64,000 nt of DNA. Source: Paenibacillus kobensis NBRC 15729 (lineage in GTDB: Bacteria > Bacillota > Bacilli > Paenibacillales > Paenibacillaceae). Below are positions 25,023 to 34,200 of this stretch, in pieces. Both the position numbers and the translations under genes were made by a program. Where the stretch lies: NCBI RefSeq assembly GCF_004000825.1, contig NZ_BILZ01000032.1, positions 1 through 64,000 on the forward strand, written 5' to 3'. The notes beneath the pieces were generated by a model that saw only the letters and a list, made by a program, of their open reading frames with translations, ran no database searches and was not told where the DNA came from. Numbering within the stretch: position 1 is the stretch's first letter; each line of letters starts with the position of its first letter.

Positions 25023-26837
25023 ATGAACGCAATGAATTTTCAAGTCAATCTGAACGGCATGATTGATCTGCTGTCGAATCATCTGTATTCCGACAATTCG
25101 GTGTTCATCAGAGAATTACTGCAAAATGCGGTGGACGCCATTACGGCAAGGAAGAAGCGCGGACAACATTTTGAGCCGCAAGTAACGGTAGAGCTGCACG
25201 CCGCTCATACGGCGGCATTTCATGATAATGGCTGCGGGTTAACGGAGCTGGAAATCCGCGATTTCTTATCGCGCATCGGCAGCACGTCGAAGAAAGAAGA
25301 GATGGACGCAGGCGACGATTTTATCGGGCAATTCGGCGTCGGACTGCTGTCTTGTTTCATCGTGTGCGACGAGATCGTGCTGGTGACAAGGTCGTCGAAC
25401 GAAGGCGCACCTGCGCTGGAGTGGCGCGGACGTCCGGACGGGACATATTCGATCCGCGAGCTGGCGGCGAGCATTCCGGTAGGCACATCCATCTATATCC
25501 GGGCGAAGGAAGATTACGAGCATTATTTTGAACACGACCAAATGGAAGAGCTTCTAAGACGGTACGGTTCATTCTTGGATACGCCAATCGTACTCGATAG
25601 CCAATGGGGTCCGATAAGGATCAACGATACTCTTCCGCCTTGGCGAATGAGCCGCGAAGAAGCGTTGACGTATGGCGAGCGGGAGTATTACAACAAGCCG
25701 CTTGATGTTATTCCGCTTCGTTCCTCGATTGGGGAGGCGGAAGGTGTTGCGTACCTATTGCCTTACGCGGTAAGTCTGCAGGAAGAGAAGCGGCACCGGG
25801 TTTATATGAAGCAGATGATGATTTCGGAGAAAAATAACCGGATACTGCCTTCGTGGGCGTTCTTCGTTAATGCGATTGTGAACGTTAACGGCCTGAAGCC
25901 GACCGCTTCGCGGGAGTCATTCCAGGAGAATGACTTGTTCTATGCGGTGCAGCACGAGCTTGGCGAAAGTATTAAGCGGCATCTCATCGACTTGTCGGAG
26001 ACTGATCCGGATCTGTTCGCCATGATTATTCGCATCCACTACGCGTCCATCAAGACGCTCGCGATCGAAGACGAAGAAATCTACCGGCTGTTCATGCCGT
26101 ATCTCAGCTTCGAGACGGTGTCCGGACGGATGGAAATGCGCGAAATTATTCAAACGTTGGCATTCAGCGAGCAGGAAGGCGCTCGCGATACGCGGCTGTA
26201 CGTTACAGCGACGCTGGATGAGTTCCGCCAGATCGCGCGCGTCGCCAAAGCGCAGAACATGATAGTGCTGAACGGCGGCTACGTTCACGACTTCGAGCTT
26301 ATCCGCAAGCTGACCGATATTTGGGACGACATTGAAGTAGACGTGTTGGACGTGCTCGACTTCTCGAGCCGGTTCAGACCGCTGAGGCCGATCGATGCGC
26401 TGCAGGCGGCGCCGCTGCTTGCGATGGCTAATAAGGTGCTGAAGCCGTTTCAGTGCGAGAGCTCGATTCGCTGGTTCGAGCCGGCTGAGGTTCCGGTGCT
26501 TTATAACACGAATGACGAAATTAATTTTTTGAAGATGGCTGAGAAGACGAAAACCGAAGGAAACGAACTGTTCGCGGACGTCGTGCGGGCGATAAGCGAT
26601 GAGCTGTATGATGTGCCGTATGCGCGCCTCTGCTTCAATTACAACAATCCGCTTGTCCAGAAGGCGATGGAAGCCGAAGACGGCGAGTTGCGCAGAACGT
26701 GCATCGAACTCTTTTATACGCAGGCGCTGTTAATGGGCAACTATCCGATGAGCCAGGAGGAGCTGCGGCTGATGAACCACTCTCTGCTCGTGTTCATGGA
26801 GCGGGGGCTTGGCAGCGCAGACGGAGGGGGAGCATGA
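25023..26837 (+). CDS. Hsp90-family chaperone (HtpG-like)
   Basis: A 604-residue chaperone. The GHKL ATPase domain carries RELLQNAVDA, HDNGCGLTELE and GQFGVGLLSCF, the three nucleotide-binding motifs. A middle domain follows (PTASRESFQEN). The C-terminal dimerisation region is divergent and has no MEEVD-like tail. ATG 25023 is preferred over an upstream in-frame start at 24969 without a ribosome site. The stop overlaps the start of the helical-repeat gene (GCATGA), coupling their translation, so the next protein may be a dedicated partner or cochaperone. Confidence 0.9.
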   Translation: MNAMNFQVNLNGMIDLLSNHLYSDNSVFIRELLQNAVDAITARKKRGQHFEPQVTVELHAAHTAAFHDNGCGLTELEIRDFLSRIGSTSKKEEMDAGDDFIGQFGVGLLSCFIVCDEIVLVTRSSNEGAPALEWRGRPDGTYSIRELAASIPVGTSIYIRAKEDYEHYFEHDQMEELLRRYGSFLDTPIVLDSQWGPIRINDTLPPWRMSREEALTYGEREYYNKPLDVIPLRSSIGEAEGVAYLLPYAVSLQEEKRHRVYMKQMMISEKNNRILPSWAFFVNAIVNVNGLKPTASRESFQENDLFYAVQHELGESIKRHLIDLSETDPDLFAMIIRIHYASIKTLAIEDEEIYRLFMPYLSFETVSGRMEMREIIQTLAFSEQEGARDTRLYVTATLDEFRQIARVAKAQNMIVLNGGYVHDFELIRKLTDIWDDIEVDVLDVLDFSSRFRPLRPIDALQAAPLLAMANKVLKPFQCESSIRWFEPAEVPVLYNTNDEINFLKMAEKTKTEGNELFADVVRAISDELYDVPYARLCFNYNNPLVQKAMEAEDGELRRTCIELFYTQALLMGNYPMSQEELRLMNHSLLVFMERGLGSADGGGA

Positions 26838-27895
26838 GGAGTCGGTTCGACGGGCTTCGTGATCAAGTGTGGGAGCTTCCGAAAGGAAAGCAGAAGCTGG
26901 CCTTAATGGAAGAAGCGATCCGGGTGGCGGATGAGCATCTGACCCGGGAAGACGCTTATGAGGCAAGGATGAGCTATTCCAATATGGCGGTCGAATCGAG
27001 CTATCCTGAGCGGCTGCTTATCTCGTTCTCTTGGTGTCTCGCCGAGTTCGACCGTAAGCCGGGCGAGCATTCCGCGCACATGATTATGTGGCATTACAAA
27101 TGGGTTCTTGCCCGGGTGTGGCAGCTGCCGCAAATCGGGAAGAGCGAGATCGAGCGGATTTTTGCCGATTTCCATGATCGCTGTTTGAAATATGGCTATA
27201 GCCTCAGACCGTATTATCAGCAGCTTGTCCATTACAATCTGGCCAGGGGCGAGCTCGATGAAGCGCAGCGGTACTATAAAGAGTGGAAAGCGGCGAAGCG
27301 AGACCATTTCTCGGACTGCTCGGCCTGCGAGCAAGATTCATATGGACGCTACTACTTCGACTTGAACCAGAACAAGCGAGGCATGCGGATGCTGAAGCCG
27401 ATACTCGAAGGCAAAGTCCGGTGCCGATCTGTGCCGCAGACGACATACGTCAACATGATGGAGCCGCTGCTCAAGCTCGGGCAGTTCGCGCAAGCGAAGG
27501 AAACGGCGAAGAAAGCGATGCGATCACTTGACGGGGCGGGCTATTTGACGGAATTCGGTTCGATACTGGAATACTATACGATTGCCGATATGTCCAAGGC
27601 GGTGAAGCTGTTCGAGCAGACGATTGCGGACGGTCTTGCGTGCAGGATGCCATGGATGCGGTTTCACTATTTCGTATCCGTGCGTTTGTTTTTGCTTCAA
27701 TGGCAATCGGGCAATCGGCGCAAGAAGCTGGCTTCTCCGGATTCCGTCACGCTGGAATGGGTGGAGCAGGAGGTTGACCGGCTTGCGGAAGCATTCGACC
27801 GGCGAAACGGGAGCTCGTACTGCCGGACACTCTCGGCGAACAAGGAGAGACAGATGTTGAAGCTGAAAGCGGCCTATGCCGCTTGGAAAGGGTAA
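26834..27895 (+). CDS. Helical-repeat (TPR-like) protein coupled to Hsp90
   Basis: A 353-residue soluble protein made of alpha-hairpin repeats with TPR-like spacing; examples are NLARGELDEAQRYYKEWKAA, MEPLLKLGQFAQAKETAKKAM and ADMSKAVKLFEQTIADG. No enzyme motif was seen. Two cysteine clusters occur (SDCSACEQD, KVRCRS). ATG 26834 follows AGGGGGAG and overlaps the Hsp90 stop by 4 nt; a longer ORF start at 26699 lies in Hsp90 code and is rejected. The gene arrangement suggests it assists or targets the Hsp90 (inference). Confidence 0.78.
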   Translation: MRSRFDGLRDQVWELPKGKQKLALMEEAIRVADEHLTREDAYEARMSYSNMAVESSYPERLLISFSWCLAEFDRKPGEHSAHMIMWHYKWVLARVWQLPQIGKSEIERIFADFHDRCLKYGYSLRPYYQQLVHYNLARGELDEAQRYYKEWKAAKRDHFSDCSACEQDSYGRYYFDLNQNKRGMRMLKPILEGKVRCRSVPQTTYVNMMEPLLKLGQFAQAKETAKKAMRSLDGAGYLTEFGSILEYYTIADMSKAVKLFEQTIADGLACRMPWMRFHYFVSVRLFLLQWQSGNRRKKLASPDSVTLEWVEQEVDRLAEAFDRRNGSSYCRTLSANKERQMLKLKAAYAAWKG

Positions 27896-27936
27896 GTATG
27901 CCGCAGCATGATGCTGCAGCGATGATGTATGCCGGA

Positions 27937-27966
27937 GTCGGCGCCTAAGGGCGCCGGCTTTTTTTG
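27937..27966 (+). terminator. Terminator after the Hsp90 pair
   Basis: GTCGGCGCC-TAAG-GGCGCCGGC stem followed by TTTTTTTG. Confidence 0.9.
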
Positions 27967-28007
27967 TTGGTATGACACAAAAGTGATGCAACAGCGCCCA
28001 CCGCGTA

Positions 28008-28346
28008 GTTAACGACACAAATTGGTACGTTAAGGACCAGTTGGAGTGCCCACCGCGTAGTTAACGACACAAATTGGTACGTTAAGGGCCGGATGGAGCG
28101 TGCACCGCGTCGTTAACGACACAAATAGGTACGTTAAGGGCCGGATGGAGCGTGCACCGCGTCGTTAACGACACAAAGTGGTACGTTAAAGACCAGTTGG
28201 AGTGCTGACCGGGTTGTTAACGACACAAATTGGTACGTTAACGGCCGGATGGAGCGTGCACCGAGTCGTTAACGACACAAATGGGTACGTTAAGGACCAG
28301 TTGGAGTGCCCACCGGGTTTGTTAACGACACAAAGTGGTGTGTTTA
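28008..28346. repeat. Intergenic tandem array, family C: seven copies at 52 bp
   Basis: GTTAACGACACAAA recurs at 28008, 28060, 28112, 28164, 28216, 28268 and 28321, that is steps of 52, 52, 52, 52, 52 and 53 bp. Each core continues to GGTACGTTAA, so the box ends are inverted (TTAACG...CGTTAA). Two spacer types alternate irregularly (GGACCAGTTGGAGT and GGCCGGATGGAGCG). A degenerate copy is at about 27974. It lies between convergent genes; the last copy overlaps the end of the minus-strand gene by a few bases. Not CRISPR: spacers are near identical. Confidence 0.92.
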
Positions 28347-28748
28347 AAGTCCGCGATGGCGCTGCTTCAGCCACCGAATTATAGCGGCGGTCAGCTCGGC
28401 GGCGATGCCGGCGGCAAAGCCGAGCGTTGCGGCCAATAAGAAGCCGATGAAACCGATGAGGTCCTCCCAGCCCGTGTTATCGGTCGATGCCGCCGCCAAC
28501 CAGACGAATCCGATCACCATTCCGACGGCTGTACCTAGGCTGATGAACCGCGCGCCGAGCCAACCGGTACCGCCGGCAACGGCGGACAGTATGACTGCGA
28601 TGAGCAGCAGACGAAGGGCATACATCACCGTGAACGTTTGGCCGAACAGGCCGAATTGTATAAACAACAGCACCGCGCTGACGATTAAAGCAGCCACCGG
28701 CGTCGCGGTTAACCACCAGCGGCTATGAGCTGCGGGAATCCATTTCAT
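28344..28748 (-). CDS. Small four-helix membrane protein
   Basis: A 134-residue protein with four hydrophobic segments (TPVAALIVSAVLLFIQFGLF, LRLLLIAVILSAVAGGTGWL, ISLGTAVGMVIGFVWLAAAS and ATLGFAAGIAAELTAAII). Residue composition is typical of an integral membrane protein. I recognise no family. ATG 28748 begins MKWIPAAHS; a longer in-frame start at 28805 is possible. A lipoprotein gene follows upstream on the same strand, starting with a similar MKWI. Confidence 0.6.
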   Translation of the reverse strand: MKWIPAAHSRWWLTATPVAALIVSAVLLFIQFGLFGQTFTVMYALRLLLIAVILSAVAGGTGWLGARFISLGTAVGMVIGFVWLAAASTDNTGWEDLIGFIGFLLAATLGFAAGIAAELTAAIIRWLKQRHRGL

Positions 28749-28808
28749 CGATGAACACACTCCAGTGAAATGCAGAATGAGGATGCAAGCCGCTCTTGCA
28801 TCCAATAG

Positions 28809-29276
28809 CTAATTTTTATATTTCGCCAGCCACGCCGCGCTCCAATCCGGGTAAGGCAGCGGCTGCAGCTGCTCCAGCGTTAATCCGTCAATGGACCAGC
28901 CTCCGCCAGCCGAGGAATTGTTATGAGGGAAGGAGATTCCGCCGAACGGGCGGCCTTCTGACTGATACACATAGACGTCGACAGAATCGTCTTGCAGCGG
29001 ATGATGGCGGACGACATATTTGTCGACCTCGATCTGTGCGCCAATGTAATCGTCGACGTTGACGGGCTGCAACCCCCAAGCGAGCATATAGGGCGGCTCG
29101 ACAAGCATGCGGCGGGTTAACTGGTAACTGGCGACATGCCCCTCGTAGGACAATACCTCGTATCCTTTATCCTCCAAATAGCGGTGGGCAGCCGGATATT
29201 CCCCGGAATAAGTGGATGCATTGGCAGAGCAAGCCGTCAAAACAATGGCTATAAGTGCGGCATAAATCCATTTCAT
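28809..29276 (-). CDS. Small lipoprotein of unknown function
   Basis: A 155-residue exported protein with lipobox IVLTAC (Cys near 15) and no transmembrane helix afterwards. The mature part contains EDKGYEVLSYEGHVASYQL and ends in a Trp-rich stretch (YPDWSAAWLAKYKN). I recognise no family. An AAGGGC site precedes ATG 29276; the longer ORF to 29351 has no site. It is 60 nt from the four-helix membrane protein gene and probably cotranscribed with it. Confidence 0.6.
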   Translation of the reverse strand: MKWIYAALIAIVLTACSANASTYSGEYPAAHRYLEDKGYEVLSYEGHVASYQLTRRMLVEPPYMLAWGLQPVNVDDYIGAQIEVDKYVVRHHPLQDDSVDVYVYQSEGRPFGGISFPHNNSSAGGGWSIDGLTLEQLQPLPYPDWSAAWLAKYKN

Positions 29277-29439
29277 TCGATTCTCAGCCCTTTCAAAGCT
29301 CTTCACAGTTATATGGGTATTGTTCCCTAACCTGACGAAATTGTGTAACAAGATGTTGCGCTAAGGCTAAAAATGTTGCGGCAGAACCGACAGGTGGCGG
29401 ACACGGACAATGGCAAAAAAATAGATTATAAAATAAAAC

Positions 29440-29490
29440 GTCTATATTAATATAGACAAAAACTAATAGCGTCTATATAATTGCGTCTAT
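29440..29490. promoter_or_regulatory. Perfect 18-bp palindrome with related half-sites before the MFS gene
   Basis: GTCTATATTAATATAGAC (29440-29457) is a perfect palindrome. Two more half-sites, GTCTATATAA (29471) and GCGTCTAT (29483), follow at 31 and about 43 bp. It lies 80-130 bp before the MFS start and looks like an operator cluster of a TetR/MarR-size repressor. No such regulator gene is adjacent. Confidence 0.65.
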
Positions 29491-29570
29491 CGACTCTGGG
29501 ACTTCGCGGCTGGCAACCGGGGCTGAGGAGATCGATGAAATGATGAAACCGTGCAGGAGGGGTTGAACCC

Positions 29571-30791
29571 ATGTTACAAAATAAGTTTGTCCGGACCATT
29601 ATGCTGTCCAGCATTTTGCTTCAGCTCGGCATATGGGTACGCAATTTTGCCATCTTATTATTCGTTACGGCGAAGACAGACAACGATCCGCTTTATGTGT
29701 CGCTCATATCCGTCGCAGAGTTCGCGCCGATTTTTCTGTTTTCGTTCATAGGCGGCGCATTCGCTGACCGCTGGCGTCCGAAGCGGACGATGGTATGGAG
29801 CAGTCTGTTGTCGGCCTTATCGGCTGGAGCGGTGCTGATCGTCGTTGCGCTAGGTTCTTGGCAGGCGCTGTTCGCAGCGACTTTTATCTCCGCTATGCTA
29901 TCGCAATTCTCGCAGCCTTCGGCGATGAAGCTGTTCAAGCAGCATGTTCAAGAGGAGAAGCTGCAGAGCGTAATGGCGATGTACCAGACGGTAATTTCTA
30001 TCTTTCTCGTGATTGGGCCGGCAGTCGGCGCATTCGTGTATGACAAGTTCGGACTTGAAATATCGCTTGCCGTAATGGGAGGTTTGCTGCTCGGCTCGGC
30101 AATCGTGCTTTCGTTGCTGCCGAGCGACGAACGGGAGTCGGATCCATCGAAGGAAAGTGCAGGCAGAGGAAGCTTGCTTGACGAAATGAAAGACGGGCTG
30201 CGTTACGTGGGACGGAATCCGTTGCTGAGGACGCTTGCCATTGCCTTTACGGCAGCTGGACTCGCGGCCGGACTCATTCAGCCGCTGTCCGTATTCGTCG
30301 CGGTCGAAAATCTGGGCAAGGACAGCAGCTTTCTGCAATGGGTTATCATCGCGAATGGTGCTGCAATGATGGTCGGCGGCGCTGTAATTATGACTTTCGC
30401 GCAGAAAGTGAAGCCGCAGGCGCTGCTTACGCTCGGCCTTCTGGTCAGCGCGGCCGGGACGGTGGCCGTCGGATGGTCGACGAGCGTCACGCTTACCCTC
30501 GTGCTGCAGGCTATGACCGGCTTGTTCTATCCTTGCATCCACATTGGCATTCAGACGCTCATTCTGCGGAATACGGAACCTGCATATATCGGACGGGTCG
30601 GCGGTACGGTGACTCCGATTTTCATGGGGATGATGGTGATTGGCATGTCGGTAGGCGGTGTTCTCAAGCATGCGACTTCATTATTCTCCGTGTTCGCCAT
30701 CAGCGGCGTGCTGTTCTTCGTCGGTGCTATGCTGATGCTGCCGACGGTTCTCCGCCAATCGGCCGTGCACAGCCACGCGGCACAAAGATAG
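29571..30791 (+). CDS. MFS exporter
   Basis: A 406-residue major facilitator with about twelve helices. Loop 2-3 reads IGGAFADRWRPKRTMVW, the usual G-x-x-x-D-R-x-x-R-K/R motif A, and the architecture is that of drug or siderophore exporters in the MFS_3/EntS-like group. GCAGGAGGGG precedes the ATG. Transcription probably ends at the terminator at 30812. The palindrome cluster upstream suggests inducible expression, perhaps by its own substrate. Confidence 0.85.
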   Translation: MLQNKFVRTIMLSSILLQLGIWVRNFAILLFVTAKTDNDPLYVSLISVAEFAPIFLFSFIGGAFADRWRPKRTMVWSSLLSALSAGAVLIVVALGSWQALFAATFISAMLSQFSQPSAMKLFKQHVQEEKLQSVMAMYQTVISIFLVIGPAVGAFVYDKFGLEISLAVMGGLLLGSAIVLSLLPSDERESDPSKESAGRGSLLDEMKDGLRYVGRNPLLRTLAIAFTAAGLAAGLIQPLSVFVAVENLGKDSSFLQWVIIANGAAMMVGGAVIMTFAQKVKPQALLTLGLLVSAAGTVAVGWSTSVTLTLVLQAMTGLFYPCIHIGIQTLILRNTEPAYIGRVGGTVTPIFMGMMVIGMSVGGVLKHATSLFSVFAISGVLFFVGAMLMLPTVLRQSAVHSHAAQR

Positions 30792-30811
30792 GCATCCAAT
30801 TGGTGGGTGTG

Positions 30812-30855
30812 AGCAAAGCAAAAAAGCGTCCTTGAGGGACGCTTTTTTGCTTTGT
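30812..30855. terminator. Bidirectional-looking terminator
   Basis: AGCAAAGCAAAAAAGCGTCC pairs with its exact complement (GGGACGCTTTTTTGCTTTG) around TTGA. A and T tracts flank both sides, so it can stop transcripts of the MFS gene and of the convergent Cse60 gene. Confidence 0.88.
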
Positions 30856-30899
30856 TAGATTTTGTTAGATTGAGATAAGGCGGCTAAGGCGCTTCTGCA

Positions 30900-31094
30900 T
30901 TACTCCCGTTTGTCTGTTCTGAATATGACGAGAATCGTGCTCCGCTGTGTGGACGACCCTGAGAGCGTCGGCTTCATGATGGAGCTGTAGCAGACGTTCA
31001 CCACTTGATCCTCGCGCAGTTCGGATAGAAACTCGTTGGCTGATTTTGCCGCATAGAGCGAATCGGTATCGATAAATTCTTTGACTTGTATCAT
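30900..31094 (-). CDS. cse60: Sporulation protein Cse60
   Basis: A 64-residue protein matching the Cse60 pattern: starts MIQVKEFIDTDSLYAAKSANEFL, then VVNVCYSS, and ends with a beta strand pair (QRSTILVIFRTD). In Bacillus cse60 is expressed in the mother cell or forespore late in sporulation, with no known biochemical role. GAAGGAGATCC gives a strong ribosome site on the minus strand. Confidence 0.82.
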   Translation of the reverse strand: MIQVKEFIDTDSLYAAKSANEFLSELREDQVVNVCYSSIMKPTLSGSSTQRSTILVIFRTDKRE

Positions 31095-31254
31095 GATGGA
31101 TCTCCTTCGGGAATGTGATGGCTTGGTCTAAGTATTGTCATTATTGTTTACAAAATCACCATGCAACGAACATTTTCCGTTTACATGGACGTGCTATGCT
31201 TCGCCTCGAGGAATGAGGAAGGCATGATACATAACACGGGAGGGTACTGAATCC

Positions 31255-34200
31255 ATGTTTACACAACGGAGACGAAAGCTCGGCTTGACGTTGGCTTTAT
31301 CAGCAGCACTGCTGCAGACGATTCCGGCGATCGGGGGACAGCAGGCGGTTGCGGCTGCGAGCTCGTCGACTGGCGTGCTGCCAGGCACGCCGTATAAGGC
31401 GGACGGCAGTTACGACAATAAAGTGCCGCATATTATGATTAACCAAGTATATGGCGCCGGTCTGAAAGATACGGCCGAGGCATTTTCGACGCATGGCTTT
31501 ATCGAATTGTACAATCCGCTTGACGTTGACGTCAATCTAACGGGTTGGTCGCTGCAATATGCGGATCGGGGTACGGATGCGCAGACCGGGCCGACGAACG
31601 ATTGGGAATCGCTTAATTTGACTGGCACGATCAAAGCTCACTCGAGTTTTTTGATTCTCGGGAAGGCAACAGGCAGCAGCGCCAGGTTAGATTTGAACGG
31701 CAAAGCGGATCAATCGTGGGACCGTTACATGAACAATAAAGGGATGAAAGTCGCGCTCGTTAGCAATACGACGAAGTTGACCGCCATCAATCCGTTCAAT
31801 ATAGATGCGGCTGGGACGAAAGCGGCAGGCTATGTCGACATGGTCGGCACAGGCAGCAACGATAACGGCAGCACAATCGACGGTTATGAGTCGGAATATC
31901 CGAGCGGCAAAGTCGAATACGGGGGCACGTCCAAGAAGATGGCGCTTCGCCGCAACGTGGACAACAGCAATAATATAATCGATACGGATAATAATAAGTT
32001 GAATTTCTATCAGGTCGATTATAGTAATGGGGCGACCCACCTTGCAGAGGTAGGCCCGCGCAACGGCGCTGCTGGACCTTGGGGAATTACCGTAGAGCCG
32101 CTTGCCGTTAAGACCGCGACACTGCCGTATGCGACGGCAGGCGTTCCGTACTCCGCGGCTGTTGAGTCCAGCGGCGGCACGAAGCCGTATTCTTATGCAG
32201 CCAGCGGGCTGCCTCAAGGTCTAGGCATCGACCCGTTGACCGGCATTATCGCCGGTACGCCGCTTGCGGCCGGGTCGTCGAATGTCACCGTAACGGTAAC
32301 CGATTCGGTGTATTCGCCTCAGACAGTGACAAGTGCCGTTTACACCCCTCAGCCGCAGACGGCTTCGCGGACGTTGACGCTGAATACGAATCCTAGCGCT
32401 TACGTGGATCAGTTCACCGTAACGAAGATCGGCCACTACTCGGTCGGCGTCACGGATGAAGATGGCGGCGTCGCCGAAATCGTCAAATTCAACAAAGACA
32501 ACGGAAAATTTTATCTCGTGAACGGCTCGGCGAATCCGCCGACTTTGGAAATCGTCAGCCTCACCAGCGGGACGATGACTTTGGATACGGCTGTTCAAGT
32601 TCAGACGCTTGTTGAGACGGACGGTTTTCAATATGGCGACTTGACGAGCGTGGACATCAATACAGCGAATAAACGTGTCTATGTATCGGTGCAAGAGAAA
32701 GATCCGATGAAAGCCGGACGTATTCTGGAACTCGATTACGATGGCAATCTTAAGGCTATCTATACGGCAGGCGTGCAGCCTGACATGATCAAATCGACGC
32801 CGGACGGCCGCTACGTCTTGACGGCGAACGAAGGGGAGCCTCGCGCAGGCGCGGATCCGAAGGGCAGCGTCACGATTCTCGATACGGCGACGGGAACGAC
32901 GGTGAACGCTGAGTTCAATGATCCGGCGATCATCGATGACCGGGTCAATATTCGCGGTGCATCGGATCCGGCGACAGGCCAGATTACGTCGAAGGGTACG
33001 AAGGCGGATGCGCTGTACGATCTGGAGCCGGAGTATATTACGCTTTCGGCGGATGCGAAGACGGCTTACGTCACCCTTCAGGAAAATAACGCGGTCGCGG
33101 CGCTCGACCTGACGGCTAAGAAATTTACGTCCGTTAAAGGGCTCGGGCTTAAAGATTACAATGTGCCGCGCAATGCGCTCGACCTGGTGAAGGACGGCAA
33201 CATTAAGTTGGAAAATGTTCCGTTCTACGGCTTATATATGCCGGACGGCATTGCGTCCTATACAGCGAATGACGGCGCGACCTACCTCGTGACCGCGAAT
33301 GAAGGCGATGCGACGGAATGGCCGGGACGTACGAACGTCACGAAGATCAGTGCGCTTAAAGGCGGACTCGATCCGAATTCGGCAGCAGCCCAATTTTTGA
33401 ACGGAAAGACGGCCTACGACGGTGTCGAAGTGATGAGCGGCCTCGGCAACGACGGCATCTACATGTACGGCGGCCGTTCGATGTCGATCTGGCGCGCGGA
33501 TACGATGGAACAGTCGTACGACAGCGGCAGCGACTTTGAACGCATTACGGCAGAGCGTCTGCCGAACAGTTTTAATGCCAGCCACGCGAAGACAGCCAAG
33601 GACGACCGGAGCAGCAAGAAAGGCCCTGAGCCCGAAGATGTCAAAATCGGACAAGTCGGCGCCCGCACGCTTGCATTCGTCGGGTTGGAACGGGTCGGCG
33701 GCGTCATGATGTATGACGTGACGGATCCGGCACATGCGCAATTCGTGAACTATACGAACTCGCGCGTCTTCGCGCCGAAGGATAACTTGAACACCGAGAC
33801 AGGACCGGAAGGCATCGAGTATATTCCGGCTTCGATCAGTCCGACCGGCAAGCCGCTGCTGCTTGTCGCCTTCGAAGTAGGCGGCACGGTTGCCGTATAT
33901 CAATTGAACGTCTCGCAAGTGATGCTAGACCATAGCACGATGGCGCTGACGTCAGGCGGAGCAACGGGGCAGCTTCAAGCAACGGCAACAGCGGCGGACG
34001 GCACGGCTGCTGCTGTCACTTGGTCTTCGTCGAATCCGTCCGTTGCATCGGTCAACGAGCACGGCGCGGTGACGCCGCATGCTTCCGGTACGGCTGTCAT
34101 CTCGGCGGTTACGGCCGATCGTTACGGCATGGCGTCCAGCACGGTGACGGTGCAATCGCAATCGTCCCCGGGTACAAGCACTGGACCGACGGGCAGCACA

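Noticed and set aside
26699-26833. N-terminal extension of the TPR-like protein
   Set aside because: It lies within Hsp90 code, is Arg/Ala-rich and has no ribosome site; ATG 26834 has one.
28008-28346. CRISPR-like regular repeat array
   Set aside because: The intervals between cores are nearly identical instead of unique spacers, the cores vary, and no cas gene is near.
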